Shown here in pieces: positions 17,736 through 29,845 of a stretch of 32,622 nucleotides of DNA. Under the pieces are notes generated by a model that did not search any database, was not told the origin of the DNA, and saw nothing but the letters and a program-made list of their open reading frames with translations. Made by a program: the position numbers and the translations under genes. Source of the DNA: JAKFWI01 sp035549875 (lineage in GTDB: Bacteria; Pseudomonadota; Alphaproteobacteria; Caulobacterales; Aquidulcibacteraceae); assembly GCA_035549875.1 (NCBI GenBank), contig DASZPV010000092.1, positions 1 through 32,622 on the forward strand. The letters run 5' to 3'. Position 1 is the first letter of the stretch; each line of letters opens with the position of its first letter.

Positions 17736-19801
17736 TGCTTCAACTCCGCCACCAGATCGCTTGCGCCATACACCTCGGACAACGCCGCCAGAATCGCCGT
17801 GGACGCGACCGAAACCGTGCGGTTGAGCCGGCCATCGTAAATATAATTGCCGCCAAGCGAGTGGATATTGCCATCGAAGATCGCGCCAGCAACACGCCCT
17901 TCGCGATCGATCAGCGGGGAGCCGGAATTGCCGCCGATAATATCGTTGGTGGTCGAAACGTCGAAAATTGTACCGGGTTCAAGCGATGTAATCCGCTTTT
18001 CCCAGGAGGGGGCGAGCTTGAAGGGAGGAGCGCCGGTGGCGCGCGCGCTAAGGCCAGAGAAATAAGTGAACGGTTCAACGACGCGCCCGGAAGGTTCGGT
18101 CCAGCCGCGCACGCGGCCGTAGGACAGGCGCAGCGTGAACGTGGCGTCAGGAGAGAGCGCATCGCCGTAGAGCGCGAACCGCGCTTTCGCCAGGCGCTGA
18201 TGGGCCAGCACGATCGGCCCATCGACCTCTTCCTCATAGCGCTTGCGTATGGCGCGCGCATCTTCATCCCAATTGCGGACGAACACGATCAGAGGATCCC
18301 TTGAGTCGGCGATCGCTTTCGCACCGCCCTTCCAGAGCCGCGCCCGCTCGGCGCGATCACCGAGTTTCGTGCCGACGACCAGGCGGGCGGCGAGCCCCTC
18401 GGGGCTCTCCTTGCCGAGGAGCTTGCGCACGAATGGATCGTCTGCCGTCAAGTATTCGCGGGTCTTTGACAGCCAGAACGAGATCAGCAGCGTTTCCAGC
18501 GGCTTTTCCACGGGCGTCGCGGCCAGGAGGTCGGCTTCGGTCTTGCCGATGGTGGCATCGGTGTAGCCGGGGAGCCTTTGACCGTCGGGCTTGGCGCGCT
18601 CGGCCGCGCCGCGCACCAGCGTGCGCGCGAAATTCATCAGTTCGGAGCCATAGCCTGGCGCCTGCTCGGCGTAATAATAAAATTGATTGAATGCGCTGAA
18701 CGCGGACGTCGCCCTGGCGATTTCGCCAAACGCATCGCCCACCTCGGCCTTCAGCTTCGCGTCGGCGCCGATGCGTTTGATGAGATCAGCCTCCTCGGCC
18801 TGCTTGACGCCGAACACGGCCGGATCGACCAGCGCAAGACGCATGCCGATCCGCGCTTTGAAACTGTTTTCCTGGCTGAACAACGTATCGGACGCGATGC
18901 GCTGTTCCTCGGCGCCAAGCGCAGCAAAGGCCAGCAGGCGACCGCGCAATTCGGCGTGCATGTTGAGGCGCCAAGGCAGAACGTAATCGCGCTGGAACGC
19001 CAGTTCCGCCGTGGTCAATTGCCGGCTGGTGCCGCCGGGATTTCCGGAGACGAATACCGGCTCTTCGGCCGCAAGCGGCGCAGCGCGCAGTTTGAAATGC
19101 TCTGGCGTGGATGCGGGCTTGCCGTTTTCGTAGAGCCGCACATAGCCGACATCGAGGCAATAGCGGGGGAAATTGAAATTGTCCGGATCGCCGCCGAAGA
19201 ACGCCGTGCCGAGTTCCGGCGCGAAGACGAGGCGGATATCCTCATAGCGCTTGTAGCCGTAGAGATTGTATCTGCCGCCCTCATACAAGGAGACGACTTC
19301 GCATGAGCGACCCTCGCGGTTTTTCATGCATGCTTTTTGCAGCCGCGACTCGGCTGCGTTGCGCGCTTTGGTGAGCGCCGCGCCGGTTGCGCCGGCGGTG
19401 GCCTTGGCGATCTCGGCGGTGATGTCGGTGATGTCTGTAAGCACTTGCAGCGCCATGCCAGGGCAAGGCCGCTCCTCCGCCCTGCCTCTGGCCAGATAGC
19501 CGGTGACCACGAGGTCGTTGCCAGGCGCGGAGAGATTTTGCACGCAACCGACCACACAGTGATGATTGGTCTGCACCAGCCCTTCGGCGCTGACGATGGC
19601 CGAGGAACAACCACCCTCGATCCGCGCCGAGGAGAGCCGCACATGATCAAGCCAGGCCTGGTCAGGAGCCCAGCCGAGGTCGGCCTTCACCTTGACGCTT
19701 GGGAATTTGTCGAAGGTCCACATGCCTTCCTCTGCGCCAGCGGGCGCAACCGCAAGCGCGAGGAAGGCCGCCGCCAGGCCGAAAGGTCTCTTGACGTTCA
19801 T
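17732..19801 (-). CDS. S46-family dipeptidyl peptidase (DPP7-like)
   Basis: A 689-residue secreted serine peptidase that removes dipeptides from oligopeptide N-termini in the periplasm. The signal peptide (residues 1 to about 23, ending AGAE) is followed by EGMWTFDKFP. The catalytic His is in QTNHHC (80-81) and the nucleophile is Ser626 in GGNSGSP. Eighteen residues later is Gly644 in IFDGN; in the family this position is Gly in DPP7 (hydrophobic P1) and Arg in DPP11 (acidic P1), so a DPP7-like preference is inferred. I start at ATG 19801; the open frame upstream lacks signal-peptide character. Translationally coupled to modE, divergent from the cytochrome c gene. Confidence 0.9.
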   Translation of the reverse strand: MNVKRPFGLAAAFLALAVAPAGAEEGMWTFDKFPSVKVKADLGWAPDQAWLDHVRLSSARIEGGCSSAIVSAEGLVQTNHHCVVGCVQNLSAPGNDLVVTGYLARGRAEERPCPGMALQVLTDITDITAEIAKATAGATGAALTKARNAAESRLQKACMKNREGRSCEVVSLYEGGRYNLYGYKRYEDIRLVFAPELGTAFFGGDPDNFNFPRYCLDVGYVRLYENGKPASTPEHFKLRAAPLAAEEPVFVSGNPGGTSRQLTTAELAFQRDYVLPWRLNMHAELRGRLLAFAALGAEEQRIASDTLFSQENSFKARIGMRLALVDPAVFGVKQAEEADLIKRIGADAKLKAEVGDAFGEIARATSAFSAFNQFYYYAEQAPGYGSELMNFARTLVRGAAERAKPDGQRLPGYTDATIGKTEADLLAATPVEKPLETLLISFWLSKTREYLTADDPFVRKLLGKESPEGLAARLVVGTKLGDRAERARLWKGGAKAIADSRDPLIVFVRNWDEDARAIRKRYEEEVDGPIVLAHQRLAKARFALYGDALSPDATFTLRLSYGRVRGWTEPSGRVVEPFTYFSGLSARATGAPPFKLAPSWEKRITSLEPGTIFDVSTTNDIIGGNSGSPLIDREGRVAGAIFDGNIHSLGGNYIYDGRLNRTVSVASTAILAALSEVYGASDLVAELKQ

Positions 19802-19907
19802 CTTTCTCACCCAGTAAGGCCCGATCTGCTTTTGTCGCAAGCGCGTGTCTCGCCAAAATCTAGCCTCATCAATATACTTTTTGGAACGAGGGACGCTGGG
19901 AGGTTGC

Positions 19908-20348
19908 ATGAGGCGCGTTGGGGTTTCGGTTTTGATCGGGTGGGCGCTGCTTGCCGCGCCCGCTCTTGGGCAATCGGCGGTTCCGCCAGTGGTTGCCAAG
20001 AAGCAGGTGGCCACTCCCACCGCTATGGCGCAATTGACGGCTTCTCCGGCGGGGGATGCCTCGAACGGCAAGAAACTGTTCAGCCAGTCTTGCTCGGGTT
20101 GCCATCAGGTCAAGAGCGGCTCTGTCGCCCCCACTTTGATCGGCGTCTACGGCCGCAAGGCCGGTACGGCGCCTGGTTACAAATATTCGCAAGGGATGGT
20201 GGAGTCCGGCATCACCTGGGACGCAGCCAAGCTGGACGTGTTCCTCGCCCAACCGGCGAAAGTCATCAAAGGCGGTCGCATGCCGATCAACGTGGCCAAG
20301 CCTTCCGACCGGGCGGACGTCATCGCCCATCTGAAGACGCTGAAATAG
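19908..20348 (+). CDS. Class I cytochrome c, periplasmic
   Basis: A 146-residue c-type cytochrome. The N-terminal hydrophobic stretch (about 4-21, ending APALGQ) is a signal peptide. Heme attachment CSGCH is at 62-66 and the distal ligand is Met125 in GGRMPI, the arrangement of mitochondrial-like alphaproteobacterial cytochromes c. YKYSQGM and the closing DVIAHLKTLK also fit. ATG 19908 has an ideal GGGAGG just upstream; the longer frame from 19845 would hide the signal peptide. A role in electron transfer to an oxidase is likely but no partner is adjacent. Confidence 0.92.
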   Translation: MRRVGVSVLIGWALLAAPALGQSAVPPVVAKKQVATPTAMAQLTASPAGDASNGKKLFSQSCSGCHQVKSGSVAPTLIGVYGRKAGTAPGYKYSQGMVESGITWDAAKLDVFLAQPAKVIKGGRMPINVAKPSDRADVIAHLKTLK

Positions 20349-20423
20349 CGGCGCGTCCAGCTAAGCGCGCGCAAGGCGAAAAGGGTCGCGCCGATGAGGC
20401 GCGGCTGCAACTTATTTTGGCCC

Positions 20424-20678
20424 TCAGACGGCGCGGCCTCTGATCACGTTGAGCAATACAAGCAGCACAACCGCGCCAACAGTCGAAACGATCAGGCTGC
20501 CCCAGACGCCGGCAAAGCCAATCCCGAACATATTGGCCAGAAAGCCGCCCGTCAGCGCGCCCAGCAATCCGACGATAAGGTTTGTCAGCAACCCGTCCTT
20601 GCGGTGCATGATCTGCTCGGCGATCCAGCCGACGAAAACACCGACGATGACCGCACTTAGAAGTCCGATGCCATTCAT
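20424..20678 (-). CDS. GlsB/YeaQ/YmgE family stress-response membrane protein
   Basis: An 84-residue inner-membrane protein with three hydrophobic helices. The family block GWIAEQIMHRKDGLLTNLIV is followed by the glycine-rich LLGALTGGFLANMFGI. Relatives are induced by stress or stationary phase; their biochemical role is unknown. ATG 20678 is preceded by GGAG about 9 bases away; a longer frame to 20792 has no such protein character. Divergent from the CPBP protease. Confidence 0.85.
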   Translation of the reverse strand: MNGIGLLSAVIVGVFVGWIAEQIMHRKDGLLTNLIVGLLGALTGGFLANMFGIGFAGVWGSLIVSTVGAVVLLVLLNVIRGRAV

Positions 20679-20824
20679 GGCGTTGATCTCCACGATTCCT
20701 GTGGAAACTACGCGGCGGCGGGCCGTTTCGTTCCACCCGCGCCCGGCTGTTCGCGCACGCGGCCAGCCTCTATCCTGCGATCTGGAGGCCACATGCTGAG
20801 TCGCACCGCGCCCGACGGCGAGAC

Positions 20825-21733
20825 GTGAGTACGCGCCCGCCGCGCCCGCGCGGCGTTCTCCTTTCGCTGGTGTGGCTGGCGCTGTTTACAGCGCTGTCGA
20901 TGGGCGTGCTGATCGCGGCGTCGGCGGCGCTGCTCATCGGCTTTCGCGGCGGCTTCGCCGTCCGCGGCATGCTCCCGACCGGCCTGTTTGAAAACATCCT
21001 TCGATTCTCGGTCGTCATGGCCGTTTTGAGCGTGGGCATGGCGGCGGGGATCGCAATCTTTTCGGCCGCGCGCGATGGCCGCGGCCTGCGCGCGCTTGGC
21101 ATCCGCAGCGCCGGCTTGCGTCCGGGACTGGCGTGGTTCTGTGCGCTGTTGGCGATTCACATTCCCCTCATCGCCCTGCTGGCTGTCGCCTACGGGCCGG
21201 CGGTCGTGCTGCAGAACCTGCCCTATCTGCTGGCGATCGCGCCGTTCATCGCGGTGCAGGCCGGCGCCGAGGAGGTGATGTTCCGCGGCTGGCTGATGCA
21301 AACCGTGGCCGCGCGGCACGGGCCGGCGATCGGCGTCGCAGTCAGCACGCTCGCGTTTTCGGCGGCGCATTTCGGCTATGGCGGCGACGCGCTGGGCATG
21401 GCGATGAGCGTCGCCGTGCGTGCGCCGCTGGGCTGGGCGCTGGCAGTGCTGGCGCTGCGGCACGGCAATCTCGGCCCCTCGATCGGCGTACACACGGGCC
21501 TCAACACCGCCCTGTTCGTGTTCGCGCAGATCACCGCCGCGGCAGAGCACAAGCCATTGCTGGCGGTGGTCAGCGAACAAATATCCGCCGGCAGTTTCGA
21601 CACGCCGCTAGACAAGCTGATGTTTGTGCTGAGCTGCACCCAATCCATCCTCGCGCCCGTGCTCTGCGTCTGGTGGTTCAGCCGGAAGGATTTGGGGCAG
21701 ATTTTCAGCCGACGAGCCAATCTGGCCGTTTGA
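20825..21733 (+). CDS. CPBP-family intramembrane glutamic endopeptidase
   Basis: A 302-residue membrane protease of the Rce1/CAAX-processing-like (ABI) family with about eight hydrophobic helices. The catalytic motifs are Glu149-Glu150 with Arg154 (GAEEVMFRGWLMQ), His182 in AFSAAHFGYGG, and GVHTGLNTALF later. Bacterial members act in bacteriocin immunity, maturation or stress signalling; the substrate here is unknown. It starts at GTG 20825. Its end overlaps the convergent alanine dehydrogenase gene by 29 bases. Confidence 0.88.
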   Translation: MSTRPPRPRGVLLSLVWLALFTALSMGVLIAASAALLIGFRGGFAVRGMLPTGLFENILRFSVVMAVLSVGMAAGIAIFSAARDGRGLRALGIRSAGLRPGLAWFCALLAIHIPLIALLAVAYGPAVVLQNLPYLLAIAPFIAVQAGAEEVMFRGWLMQTVAARHGPAIGVAVSTLAFSAAHFGYGGDALGMAMSVAVRAPLGWALAVLALRHGNLGPSIGVHTGLNTALFVFAQITAAAEHKPLLAVVSEQISAGSFDTPLDKLMFVLSCTQSILAPVLCVWWFSRKDLGQIFSRRANLAV

Positions 21734-22820
21734 ACGGCTTCCCCAAATCCCGCGCCACAGCCTCATGCGCCACCGCGCCTTCGGCGATGTTGAGGCCCGC
21801 CGCGAGATGCGCATCTTCCCGCAAAGCGCGGCGCACGCTCTTATTCGCCAGCGCCATCGTGAACGGCAGCGTCACGTTGTTGAGCGCGAACGTGCTGGTG
21901 CGCGCCACCGCGCCGGGCATGTTGGCGACGCAATAATGCAGCACGCCATCGACCACGAACACCGGCTTGTCGTGCGTCGTGGGATGCGAAGTTTCAAAAC
22001 AACCGCCTTGGTCGATCGAAATATCCACCAGCACCGCGCCGGGGCGCATGGTTTTCAGCATCGCGCGCGTGACCAGTTTGGGCGCCGCCGCGCCGGGGAT
22101 CAACACGGCGCCGATCACCAGGTCGGCCTCCGAAACCGCCTCCTCCACCGCCGCGCGGGTTGAATAGACCGTCTCCAGCCGACCGTTGAATTCGCGATCG
22201 AGTTCCTCCAGCCGCGCCACGTTCATGTCGAACACCGTCACCCGCGCGCGCATGCCGACGGCGATCTGGGCGGCGTTGTAGCCGGCGACGCCGGCGCCTA
22301 GGATAACCACATCCGCCGGCTTCACGCCCGGCACGCCGCCAAGCAGCACGCCGCGCCCGCCGTGTTCCTTCTCCAGGAAATTCGCCCCCACCTGGATCGC
22401 CATCCGCCCGGCCACTTCGCTCATCGGTTTCAGCAGCGGCAGGCGGCCCTGCGCGTCGGTGACCGTTTCATAGGCAATGGCGGTAACGCCCGATTTGAGC
22501 AGCGCCTCGGCCTGGGCCGGATCGGGCGCCAGGTGCAGATAGGTGAAAAGGGTCTGGCCCGGTTTCAGAAGCGCAATCTCGACCGGCTGCGGCTCCTTCA
22601 CCTTGACGATCAACTCGCCCGCCTCGAACGCCGCCGCAGCATCGGGTACGATCTTGGCGCCGACGCGCTTATAGCGCTCGTCCGTCGCGCCGACGCCCTC
22701 GCCGGCGGCGCTCTCGATGAACACCTCATGCCCCGCGCGCACCAGTTCGGCCGCACTCTCCGGGGTAAGCCCCACCCGATATTCCTGCGGCTTGATCTCT
22801 TTTGGACAGGCGATGCGCAT
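21705..22820 (-). CDS. ald: Alanine dehydrogenase
   Basis: A 371-residue NAD-dependent enzyme interconverting L-alanine and pyruvate plus ammonia. Family features: MRIACPKEIKPQEYRVGLTP start with Arg15, the catalytic Lys in VKVKEPQ, His in TYLHLAPD, nucleotide motif GAGVAGYNAA, and DISIDQGGCFETSHPTTHD around the active-site Asp. ATG 22820 has GGAG at 9 bases. It is divergent from acs; together they can feed alanine and acetate carbon into pyruvate and acetyl-CoA. It overlaps the CPBP gene end by 29 bases. Confidence 0.95.
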   Translation of the reverse strand: MRIACPKEIKPQEYRVGLTPESAAELVRAGHEVFIESAAGEGVGATDERYKRVGAKIVPDAAAAFEAGELIVKVKEPQPVEIALLKPGQTLFTYLHLAPDPAQAEALLKSGVTAIAYETVTDAQGRLPLLKPMSEVAGRMAIQVGANFLEKEHGGRGVLLGGVPGVKPADVVILGAGVAGYNAAQIAVGMRARVTVFDMNVARLEELDREFNGRLETVYSTRAAVEEAVSEADLVIGAVLIPGAAAPKLVTRAMLKTMRPGAVLVDISIDQGGCFETSHPTTHDKPVFVVDGVLHYCVANMPGAVARTSTFALNNVTLPFTMALANKSVRRALREDAHLAAGLNIAEGAVAHEAVARDLGKPFKRPDWLVG

Positions 22821-22933
22821 GGATGCTCCGGCCCCCGCAAGATGGTATCACAGCACCCTCCCGACGAGGGTGATCGCAGTTTCTTTCTGTTAGCCGCCGC
22901 ACTAGTTTGCGCGCCAATCTGGGCAGGAACCGC

Positions 22934-24886
<1,953 letters not shown>

Positions 24887-24982
24887 GCGGCCCGATCCGC
24901 TACTGCCTATATTTACATATGCCAACAATCGTCGCGCTGGGCGTGCGCGGTGCTTGGCTGAACCGCGCCAAGGACCGTTCCC

Positions 24983-25954
24983 ATGAACGATACTGATTTC
25001 AGCGCCAGACTCGCGCCGCTACGGAAATTCCTGCCGCCGGTGGGAAGCTGGCAGGCAGTGCTCTGGGCGATGGGCTTTTTGAGCCTGGGCGCGCTGGTGC
25101 GCCTGCCGTTCGATGCGGCCGTAAACGCGCGCCTGCCGCCGTTTCTGACGGTCTACCCCGCCGTCGTCCTGGCCAGTTTCGCGGGCGGCCTGCGCGTCGG
25201 CGCGGCGACCGCCGTGGTCGGCGGGTTTCTTTCCTGGGCGCTTTGGCTGGCGCCATATGGCTACGAAATCCCCTCTTATGGCGCGATATCACTTGCCGCC
25301 TACGCGGTGGCGGTCGGCATTACGGTCGCCGGCAGCGGGATCGCGCGCCTGCTCCTTGACGAGTGCGTTGCAATCGAAACCCAACGCGCGGTGCAGGCAA
25401 AGGAAACGGTCCACCGCATCAAGAACCTGATCGCCGTGGTTCAGGCGCTCTCGAACAAAATCGCTTCGGAGACCGACGACAAGGATGTCTACGCCGGCCG
25501 GCTGAACCGGCGCCTCGCGGCCCTTGCGCGCGCGCAGGACATCCTGATCCAGACCGACTGGCGCCCAACCGACTTAAAGACCGTTGTCGACTCCGCGCTG
25601 GAACCGTTTCTCGCCAACCCGCGCCTGCAGGTGCGCCAGGGCCCCGCAGCCACAACGCCGGCCCGGCTGGTCAGCGGTCTGTCCATGGCGCTCTACGAAC
25701 TGGCTGCCAACGCCGTTAAACATGGCCCCCTCGCCGGCGACGCCGGCCTCATCGCGCTGTCCTGGCGCAAGGAAGCCGGGCGCTGCAAAGTGGAATGGCG
25801 CGAGACCGGGATTGTCCCGCACAAGATCGAAGAAGGTCTCGGCTTCACTTTGATCCGCGGCGCGATGAGCGCGGAGAAGGATGCGCACGTCTCCTACGCG
25901 ATGGGTGCTGACAGCTTGACCTGCGTGTTCGACTGGCCGGAACAAACGCCTTAG
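24983..25954 (+). CDS. Membrane HWE/HisKA_2 sensor histidine kinase with DUF4118
   Basis: A 323-residue sensor kinase. Residues 25-125 form four membrane helices of the DUF4118 type seen in KdpD (NARLPPFLTVYPAVVLASFAGG). The phospho-acceptor is His144 in KETVHRIKNLIAVVQAL, followed by the N-box Asn243 in LYELAANAVKHGPL and the HWE-type WRETG and EGLGFTLI. HWE kinases in alphaproteobacteria often feed the PhyR general stress response or light sensing. No response regulator is adjacent, so its partner is elsewhere. Confidence 0.88.
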   Translation: MNDTDFSARLAPLRKFLPPVGSWQAVLWAMGFLSLGALVRLPFDAAVNARLPPFLTVYPAVVLASFAGGLRVGAATAVVGGFLSWALWLAPYGYEIPSYGAISLAAYAVAVGITVAGSGIARLLLDECVAIETQRAVQAKETVHRIKNLIAVVQALSNKIASETDDKDVYAGRLNRRLAALARAQDILIQTDWRPTDLKTVVDSALEPFLANPRLQVRQGPAATTPARLVSGLSMALYELAANAVKHGPLAGDAGLIALSWRKEAGRCKVEWRETGIVPHKIEEGLGFTLIRGAMSAEKDAHVSYAMGADSLTCVFDWPEQTP

Positions 25955-25972
25955 CGCCTTCACGCGACACCG

Positions 25973-26000
25973 TTGCAGGCCGCGCCGAACACGGTAGAAT
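25973..26000 (+). promoter_or_regulatory. Sigma-70-like promoter of the microprotein gene
   Basis: TTGCAG (25973-25978) and TAGAAT (25995-26000) are spaced by 16 bases, close to the housekeeping consensus. Transcription would begin near 26007, leaving a leader of about 20 bases before the start codon. It lies just after the kinase stop, so the small gene has its own promoter. Confidence 0.55.
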
Positions 26001-26028
26001 CGCGCGCGTTACAAACGGAGGTCTCCCC

Positions 26029-26112
26029 ATGGCCAAAGGTCAGATGAAGTCCAACAAGGAAGTCCGCAAGCCGAAGAAGGACAAGGCCAAACCGGCCGCC
26101 GCCAAGAAGTAG
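26029..26112 (+). CDS. Lysine-rich 27-residue microprotein
   Basis: ATG 26029 to TAG 26112 encodes 27 residues, starting MAKGQMKSNKEVRKPKKDK and ending in an Ala/Lys tail. About a third of residues are Lys. There is a strong CGGAGGT at 26016-26022, a good promoter before it and a stable hairpin after it, so it looks like a real stand-alone gene. Similar short basic proteins occur in proteobacteria as far as I recall, without known function. A role in binding nucleic acid or ribosomes is possible from charge alone. Confidence 0.7.
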   Translation: MAKGQMKSNKEVRKPKKDKAKPAAAKK

Positions 26113-26121
26113 GATCACTGC

Positions 26122-26164
26122 CTGGCGTCATGCGTCCGGCGCGAAAGCCCGGCCATGACGCCAG
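26122..26164 (+). terminator. Long hairpin after the microprotein gene
   Basis: CTGGCGTCATG (26122-26132) pairs perfectly with CATGACGCCAG (26154-26164) around a 21-base GC-rich loop that can itself pair. It begins 10 bases after the stop codon. There is no T run, so it may act as an RNA 3' end stabiliser or a factor-dependent terminator. It also stands between two convergent genes. Confidence 0.5.
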
Positions 26165-26208
26165 CGCTATTCATCGCCCGCGCAGCCCGGCTTCGCGCCG
26201 ACTGAACG

Positions 26209-27225
26209 TCAAACGTGCCGCGCCGCGCCAGCGCCGTTGGTCAGCGGCGGCGCAGCGGCGGCGGATTTTTCCATCGCGTCGCGTTGGGCCAACGCCCCCG
26301 CAAGGCCCAATTCCTGCGCCGTAACCACGACCAACTGGCCTGAACCGGCCAGCGCTTCGGCGATGTTCTGGCGGGTCTGCATTTCGAGGATCGCCAGCAT
26401 CGCCTGGGTCGAAGCCGGATCGCGGCCTTTGAACACGTCGGCGATCAGGTCCAATTGCTGCGGCCGCAATGACAGCACGCCCAGCCCGCGCGTGATGGCG
26501 CGAACGCCTTGCGGGGCTCCTGCCTCAACCGAACCGGGCGCGCCCGTCGCCGCGGCGACGCTCATCGCGGGGGCGGCGTCATAGGTATCGGCGTCGGCGT
26601 AAGTGAAGCTGGCGGAGTGGAAGTTCACCCCCAGCGCCATGCCCGGCTCGCCCGCCTCGTCGCCGTCGCGTTCGCCCTTGCGCAAGACTTCGATGGCGGC
26701 GGCTTCGACCTCGTGCAGCGACGCGCGCAGCACTTCGTCTTGCCGCTTTCCGATTTCGGCGCGGAAGGCGCTCTGGATGCGGGTTTCCAGCGCCAGGCCG
26801 AAATCATCGAGCTGATAGACGTATTTCAGCAGGTCGCGGTTGAGGCTGAACTGCACCCGCGCCTCGACCATCATGCGGTGGCCGTCCGCGGTGGTGGCGG
26901 CAAACGGCAGCGGCACGCAATATTGCGGGCGCAGATTGATCGAGCCGGTGCGCGGATCGATCAGCTTGCCGGCGCGGCGTAAGCCCGTGGTCGGATCGGC
27001 TGCGACATATTCCAGGCGCGGCGCGTCCGGCCCTTTGACCACGCTCTCCTCGAAATCCCAGAGCACGCCCTTGCCGCTCAGCGCACGTTTGAAGCCGCGT
27101 TCGTCGTGCGTCATGAACGTGCGGTCGGTGCGGGCGATATAGCCGCGCCGGACGATGAAAACGATCAGCGCCGCCAGCAACAGACCGCCCGCAGCTACCC
27201 CACCCAAAACCAAAGCGGTTGACAT
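26209..27225 (-). CDS. Membrane-anchored band-7 (SPFH) domain protein
   Basis: A 338-residue protein with one N-terminal membrane helix (residues 5-25, GGVAAGGLLLAALIVFIVRRG) and an SPFH-like domain (about 25-200) with LRPQYCVPLPFAATTADGHR, VEARVQFSLNRDLLKYVYQ and SAFRAEIGKRQDEVLRASL. The C-terminal third is Ala/Gly-rich with a helical stretch (STQAMLAILEMQTRQNIAEA). SPFH proteins form membrane-bound rings that organise proteases or lipid domains; the client here is unknown. No NfeD or FtsH gene is adjacent. Confidence 0.65.
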   Translation of the reverse strand: MSTALVLGGVAAGGLLLAALIVFIVRRGYIARTDRTFMTHDERGFKRALSGKGVLWDFEESVVKGPDAPRLEYVAADPTTGLRRAGKLIDPRTGSINLRPQYCVPLPFAATTADGHRMMVEARVQFSLNRDLLKYVYQLDDFGLALETRIQSAFRAEIGKRQDEVLRASLHEVEAAAIEVLRKGERDGDEAGEPGMALGVNFHSASFTYADADTYDAAPAMSVAAATGAPGSVEAGAPQGVRAITRGLGVLSLRPQQLDLIADVFKGRDPASTQAMLAILEMQTRQNIAEALAGSGQLVVVTAQELGLAGALAQRDAMEKSAAAAPPLTNGAGAARHV

Positions 27226-27357
27226 GATCTCCCCCCCGATCTCGCCACGCCGCCACTATAGGCCCGAACCCGCCAACTGACACGAAAAACTCACACGGGC
27301 CCCGTCGCCGCCCCACCGCCGCCTTGTTACCCGGCCGCGCTGGCGATAGGCTCGCGC

Positions 27358-27450
27358 CTCCTCCGGGGAGCCCCCGATATTGGGCTGAGAGGCGGGAATT
27401 GGCCCCGCGACCCGCCGAACCTGATCCGGCTCATACCGGCGAAGGGAGAG
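27358..27450 (+). promoter_or_regulatory. TPP riboswitch (thi box)
   Basis: The conserved TPP aptamer is clear: GGGGAGCCC (27365-27373), GGGCTGAGAGG, GACCC, GAACCTGATC, then ATACCGGCGAAGGGA. P1 can form between CTCC (27361-27364) and GGAG (27445-27448). That GGAG is also the Shine-Dalgarno of the ATG at 27455, so TPP binding should hide the ribosome binding site. Control is therefore probably at translation and covers the membrane protein and, by coupling, thiC. Confidence 0.95.
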
Positions 27451-27454
27451 ACAG

Positions 27455-27870
27455 ATGGCTTACGACCCAGCCGACCGTACACGTATCCTTGCCCGCATTG
27501 TTGGGCCTTACCTGATCGTGCTTGGCGCCATGCTGCTGGTGCGCGGGCCGACCCTAGATCTTATGCTGCCGGCGTTCATGCAGGATGGCCCGCTTGTTCT
27601 AGCCGCCGGCGCATTCACGCTGATGGCGGGGCTGACCATGTTCGCGCTGCACCACCACTGGACCAGCGCGCCGGCCGTCGTGCTGACGCTCATCGCCATC
27701 GGCGCAGCGCTCAAGGGCGCGATGCTGATGATCGCGCCGGAATTGGGCGCCACGCTTTCCGTCCTTGTCGCGCGCACGCCGCCGCTTCTGGTCGTCGTCG
27801 CGCTCATCGTTCTTGTGATCGGCGCCTGGCTGGCTTTTGTCGGCTGGGCTGCGAAGGAGACATCTGCGAA

Positions 27871-27874
<4 letters not shown>
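27455..27874 (+). CDS. Unknown four-helix membrane protein in the thiC leader operon
   Basis: A 139-residue protein that I do not recognise. Four hydrophobic helices are visible at about 12-28, 45-65, 73-94 and 109-130, with short polar ends and a His triplet after helix 2 (ALHHHWTS). Its ATG lies 6 bases after the TPP riboswitch's Shine-Dalgarno, and its stop overlaps the thiC start in an ATGA. This makes it a thiamine-regulated protein translated ahead of ThiC. Uptake of a thiamine precursor, or anchoring of ThiC, are guesses from position; sequence shows no transporter signature. Confidence 0.75.
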
Positions 27875-29788
<1,914 letters not shown>

Positions 29789-29796
<8 letters not shown>

Positions 29797-29817
29797 CGTG
29801 ACGCGCGCTTGTATGTT
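29789..29817 (+). promoter_or_regulatory. Sigma-70-like promoter of the HD/YwgA pair
   Basis: TTGACT (29789-29794) and TATGTT (29812-29817) are separated by 17 bases. The -35 hexamer overlaps the last codons and stop of thiC. Transcription would start near 29824, before the AGGTGAG (29831-29837) of the HD gene. The pair can therefore be expressed without the riboswitch-controlled thiC transcript. Confidence 0.5.
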
Positions 29818-29845
29818 CTTGTAATGTTCCAGGTGAGTCGCGCTC

